This document shows, in pieces, positions 59,831 through 64,000 of a stretch of DNA of 64,000 nt. The stretch is from Acanthochlamys bracteata. Its lineage: Eukaryota; Streptophyta; Magnoliopsida; Pandanales; Velloziaceae. The translations under genes were made by a program, and so were the position numbers. A model generated the notes under the pieces. It was not told where the DNA came from and searched no databases. It was given only the letters and a program-made list of their open reading frames with translations. Within the stretch, counting starts at the first letter, position 1, and the number at the start of each line of letters is the position of its first letter. Location: the NCBI GenBank assembly GCA_019914995.1, contig CM034136.1, positions 6,463,270-6,527,269 of the forward strand, in the 5' to 3' direction.

Positions 59831-60676
59831 TCATGAATCAAAAAGAATTCCATATATCAGAGAAAAGCCCAAACCAACAACAACAACAAAACCTCTCCAT
59901 TCCTGCAGCCGCCCGGCAGCAGAGTCGGCAGCGTCATCCGTTCCGCTCGGACTATCTGCGACACCCTTCTTTTTCTTCTTTTTCTCCGGCGCAGCCGGAC
60001 CCGGTGCAGGTGGAAGTGCAGAGGGATTAAATATAGCAACAGGCATTAGTACTTTATCAACTTCATACACTGCGATACTGTTATCGGCGTAGAGCGAGTT
60101 GGAGATCGTTGCGTTGTCAACTCCGGTGGAGATGTTTACTTGGTTTCCTGCAGCAGTTATGTTTAAGGGGTATGCGCCACCTTCACTACCAGCCTGAGTT
60201 CTCACGGGGTTGCTCACCGTTTGAAACTGTGACATTGTTATCAGGTTGGGGATTACATGGTACTGAATCAACGAGACCTATCAGAGGCATAATGTAAACT
60301 TGATATGAGTAACTTCAATTTCTGTCAATGAACCATTTTGTAGGAAAGCTTTTTTAAGTTTATTTGTTACAACCTTCTGTTGGTCGGTAAGAGAGTTGAG
60401 CGTGCCAGAAGGGAGACTGGAAAATGCGTTGTCCGTAGGAGCGAAGAGGGTAAGTCCGGCACCGCCATTAGAGCTCTTGAGTTGACTGTTGATCTGGCTC
60501 AATACTTGTGTGCTCTTCATCAACCGAATGAGCGTAGTGAATTGCCCGGCCTTCTCGAGAATTTTAGTCAGGTTGAACGGGCCAGGCGGTGCCGGTGCTG
60601 GAGCAGGTTGTGCTTGTGCTCTAAACAGAAGGATAAGGAAAACAATGGCAGCAGTGTGGGTAAAGAAGCGTTCCAT
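59831..60676 (-). CDS. Fasciclin-like arabinogalactan protein, FLA11/FLA12 type
   Basis: I read two exons, 60676-60374 and 60277-59831, giving 249 residues. A signal peptide (to about QAQ) is followed by an AG-glycosylation stretch, [10 protein letters not shown]. One fasciclin domain follows, with [17 protein letters not shown] as its H1-type motif and [19 protein letters not shown] as its H2-type motif. An Ala/Pro/Lys region and a C-terminal hydrophobic tail ([17 protein letters not shown]) after small residues indicate a GPI anchor. Such proteins sit at the outer plasma membrane; FLA11/12 act in secondary wall deposition in fibres and xylem. The 96-bp gap has GT and AG borders and restores [13 protein letters not shown] exactly in frame, yet family members I recall are intronless. 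Confidence 0.87.
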
Positions 60677-62217
60677 TATTGACTGGGAGTTTGGAATGTT
60701 GATCCTCTGCAAGCTTTGCTGCGTTTGAGAGAACCATCCATTGATGGGTTTTATGGTGGTGGTAATAGTGGTGGCCTAACGATTGCGTAGCATGGCAGCA
60801 AGCAAGCATGGTGTAGTATAAACATCACCAGTTGTATGATGATGGATTTCTTTCTTTCTTTTTTTTTTTTTTTTTTTTTGGGTGCTTTGGAGAACCTGGT
60901 ATTGTTTTTAAGCTGGATGCTTACACCTTACTCATTAGTTGCAACATCTTTTTCTATTATATTTTAACATAACTTTTCCTTCATGAATACCTTCTTTTCT
61001 ACAAAATCCAGTATAAGTGAGGCAATGGAAAATATCATAATGGCTTGCACATAGAAGATTGAATTCTTCATTCTTGTGGAATGAATGAGCAACGATGACT
61101 GAAATTAAGCTGAACTAAAAACTTGAGTAAGCTTCGCAATGTTCTGAAGATGACCGGAAATTTGTGGAAACGGAGTCGCTCATCAGACAAAACTGCCTGC
61201 AAAATTGAAGTTACTATGAAGTTGGAACTTGAAATGAAAATAATTAAATTTGCATCTCTCTCACTTTGCTTCACTTTCAACAAGCAAGAAGCAACGTCAA
61301 GATAAATAGCGGCCATTGTAATTAAAGATTCATACTTCATATTAGTAGAAAGAAAGCGATATGAAAGAACTGCCTGAATTTCCTTGACGTAGACAAAAAG
61401 TAGTTACCAAAATGAAAATACAGCTGCAACAATGTCCTATCTGATAGTTTATCAGTGAAGAAATGCAGCTTTGAAGAAGAGGTTGTTTGGTTGCGGTGAA
61501 GTGTCCTTCAATTTCTATATTTGATTGCATTTAGAAATGAGTCTAAAACTATTTCTTTGTATTTGGTTTATTTAGAAATGCATCTGAAAGTAAAATATTG
61601 CCAAAAAAAATCTAGAAGAACTAAAACACACCTGATCTTAGTTACTATCAAAAGTACTACTACATACTGAAGCCCGTAAAACAGCAAAAAGAATATCGAT
61701 CTGATCAATTTTGAAACAGCCGACTGTACACTTCGATATAGACTTGCAATAATATCAGGAGAAGATCGTCACTAAAGAAAAGAACAATTTCATCCACACT
61801 ATCTGTTGGTTACAATTGAGTGAAAGCAACGAGTAAAGAGTAAAAAGCATGCCCCAGATGCTTCATGATTAGGCTCCACTATATTCTAAGTTCATTTTGT
61901 ACAAGAAAATCAAGATTCCAAGCCTATGAGCTACTCAGGTTTTTCCATCAACAAAATTGCCTTCTCTTAATTATTGTGTAATAGAACATGAGCCTACACA
62001 TAATCATTTCCAAATGGGTGTAGGAAACAGAAAGTGCTGTTTGTTCCTGAGAAGACCCATATTACTTACATTGCAGTTTAGCAGTCAGTTTAAAACTTGC
62101 TGACACCTCTCTTCCATTTCCATTGCCTAAGTTCTGCCTGCCATGAAAAATCTTCTTCCGAAACCTACTACCCTTCAAGGCAAAGTCAAGAATAAATCCA
62201 GAAGATGCAATCAAAAG
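60677..62217. other. Intergenic region between FLA and P58IPK genes
   Basis: The first part is the FLA promoter. A poly-T/TTTC tract lies at about 60850-60880. The last part is the P58IPK 3' flank. Small open frames at 61068-61340 (-) and 61342-61530 (-) have no recognisable domain. No gene, RNA or clear transposon was seen. Confidence 0.55.
60850..60880. repeat. Poly-T / TTTC tract
   Basis: A run of TTTC units merges into about 21 consecutive T. It is a simple sequence, likely polymorphic, about 175 bp upstream of the FLA start codon. Confidence 0.85.
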
Positions 62218-64000
62218 TTAGAATTCGAAGCCTCCTGGAAATCCACCTTCGAAATGGAAGGTAAACTGTTGCCCTTGTCCAAAAGGTCCTCCACCAAACG
62301 GGTTAAAACCAGGACCTCCCATCCCCATGTCCTCAATATCCTCTCCTCGATCATACCTGGCACGCTTATCTTCATCGCCTAGTACCTGATTGGACATACC
62401 AATGTCAGCAAGTACAGGAGAAAAGACAACATCATTTACTCAAAGTTGAAAAGGGTATAGAGCTTGTTGGCATCCAAAGTATATTAGTTCATTTCAAAAC
62501 TAAAGTCTCCTCAAACCAGTGCCACCAAATCATGCCACAAAATTGTTACAAAGAAACTCCATGACAGGGGCTAAGCTTTAACGAAATAAAAGCTTCTCTA
62601 TTTAATTTGACATCTCCAACATTACATGCAACCCTATATCCAATGCTAAGAACCTGCTCACATTCACTGGAACCATATAGCACTTCACTGGATTCCTAGT
62701 ATTCATTGCTTACTTTAATCAAAACTTCACGCCAACAATTACTTCATGCTCTTTCCAAAGCTACTCCAGGAGGTTATATATAGATAGGATTTCTGAGTCC
62801 AAAAATAAGAAACATTGTGGTACTGAAATTTTGCCTACACTTACCTCATATGCTGCAGCAATTTCACGGAACTTAGCCTCTGCTTCTTCTCTGTTATCAA
62901 CATTCTTATCTGGATGCCATTGCAAAGCAAGCTTCTTATAGGCCCGTTTAATTTCTGCTACCGAAGCAGTTCTAGAAACCCCTAGGATCTTGTACCAGTC
63001 CTTGCGTTGACTCATCTTGAGTGACTTCTCAGCTTTCATCAAATCTTCTCTAATGCTTATGTCCTGCAAATTAGCATCTATGAGAAAAACACTGGCTTTG
63101 TATGACTAGTTTACTCCATTTACAGCATCTTAGTTTTGAGATCTCCTCGTGTGTACTCATAAAAAAGCATACAGACCTGAGAGCTTTGAGCAGCACTTTT
63201 GAGATCTTCTACAGCACCCTCCCAATCTTCTGTAATAAGCTTGGCTTTGCCTCGCTGTAAGTAGTTATAACATTTTAACATTCAACAGGATCTGAATGAG
63301 AAAGTCCCAATATTATTACTCAATACAAATTGCAAGCCAATAGATGATAAGTACCTGTGCCAATGCCTCCACAAGTTCTCCATCCAAGTTGAGCGCTTCG
63401 GTGCAACTGCTAATTGCATCCTTTCCTCGGCCTAGCTGGACCAATACTTTGCATAAGGCAAGGTGAAGATGCACATTATGGGCGTCATGGGTGGGATCCA
63501 CTGCTAAAGCCGCCTTGTACTCCTCAACAGCTACACGTAGCTTTCCCTTTGCAGCATTATCTTCTGCCTGCGAGATAGCAATTTTTCACAATTATTAGTC
63601 CAAACAGCAGCTAGCAGTAGCTACTGCATAAAATATGAGTGAGAGTTGGCCCTACACTCTTGGTTTTCTTCAATAGTTTTTTCAAACCAAAATATGCCTT
63701 CTTCAGTTCACTGTGTTCAGGATCAAGACGGAGTCCCTTCTGGAAATGTCTGGGTGAAAAATCGAATACAATTAAACACAGTATACAAATGCATGCTAAT
63801 TTTAATCCACCAAAATCAGATATTTATCCTTCTATAGTATTTAGAGCATATCTTAAGAAATTAAGGACAAAAAAGTATACAGAGCTCACAGTCTCTGTCA
63901 ATGTAGTTCTGAAAAATGATATCTACCGAGCACTCTTCAGAAAGTCAGTAACTGACAAGAAGGGATATGCATCTAATTTCAACTCGTGAATACCTGGACG
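62218..64000 (-). CDS. P58IPK: P58IPK / DNAJC3-like TPR-DnaJ co-chaperone, 3' part
   Basis: The gene enters from beyond the right edge, so its start is missing. Visible exons are 64000-63994 (end of one exon), 63749-63656, 63567-63355, 63254-63177, 63063-62845 and 62385-62218, all in frame. They encode TPR repeats ([54 protein letters not shown]), then a J domain with the HPD motif ([12 protein letters not shown]). A Gly/Phe-rich tail follows, ending GGFPGGFEF. The order and wording match plant P58IPK. Family members are ER-lumenal co-chaperones that pass substrates to BiP; plant P58IPK is also reported as a factor used by plant viruses. Signal peptide and first TPRs lie outside the window. 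Confidence 0.93.

Noticed and set aside
60281..60712. Reading the FLA gene as two separate short genes or as a frameshift
   Set aside because: Removing a GT...AG segment of 96 bp restores the fasciclin domain exactly in frame, which is the simpler explanation.
1..64000. tRNA, rRNA, CRISPR arrays, operons or prokaryotic systems
   Set aside because: I saw none. The whole window reads as plant nuclear DNA with spliced genes; short RNA genes could still be missed by eye.

Overview
The window is nuclear DNA from a flowering plant, almost certainly a core eudicot. The genes have many short AT-rich introns with GT-AG borders, the spacers are full of small AT-rich transposon remnants, and every recognisable protein belongs to a plant family (trihelix factor, JOX dioxygenase, CRINKLY4-related kinase, fasciclin-like arabinogalactan protein, plant PI-PLC). 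Species cannot be fixed from the sequence alone. I spliced the exons by hand; all junctions keep frame and most were checked by exon length.

Layout: 1-4878, gene-free, AT-rich with small repeats. 4879-5853 (-), GT-3-type trihelix factor. 9303-11272 (+), jasmonate-induced-oxygenase-type 2OG dioxygenase. 13513-14035 (-), broken Alfin-like gene fragment. 15987-18785 (+), NLI/CTD-phosphatase-like HAD protein. 19897-31147 (-), symplekin in 26 exons. 32925-35360 (-), single-exon CRINKLY4-related receptor kinase. 36520-37240 (-), broken rhodanese-like gene. 37455-43677 (-), NFXL2 in 13 exons. 44520-51331 (-), 5'-truncated PI-PLC pseudogene split by a 5.6-kb Ty3/gypsy LTR retrotransposon (45200-50813). 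52409-56017 (-), intact PI-PLC in 9 exons. 59831-60676 (-), FLA11/12-type arabinogalactan protein. 62218-64000 (-), 3' part of P58IPK, running off the window.

The genes are independent plant transcription units, not an operon. Themes recur (jasmonate oxidation, mRNA 3'-end processing, receptor and phosphoinositide signalling, cell wall, ER folding), but I see no evidence that they form one pathway. The gene order is informative: from memory, several neighbouring pairs here are also neighbours in Arabidopsis (JOX/GT-3; JOX/HAD/CCR3/PLC; FLA11/P58IPK), so this looks like an old, fairly complete gene block.

I found no convincing undescribed biological system. The most interesting points are three pseudogenes absent from a naive reading, the exact insertion history of the retrotransposon, a GC-AG intron in symplekin, a possible intron in a usually intronless FLA gene, paired TCP-type sites upstream of the HAD gene, and the conserved gene order.
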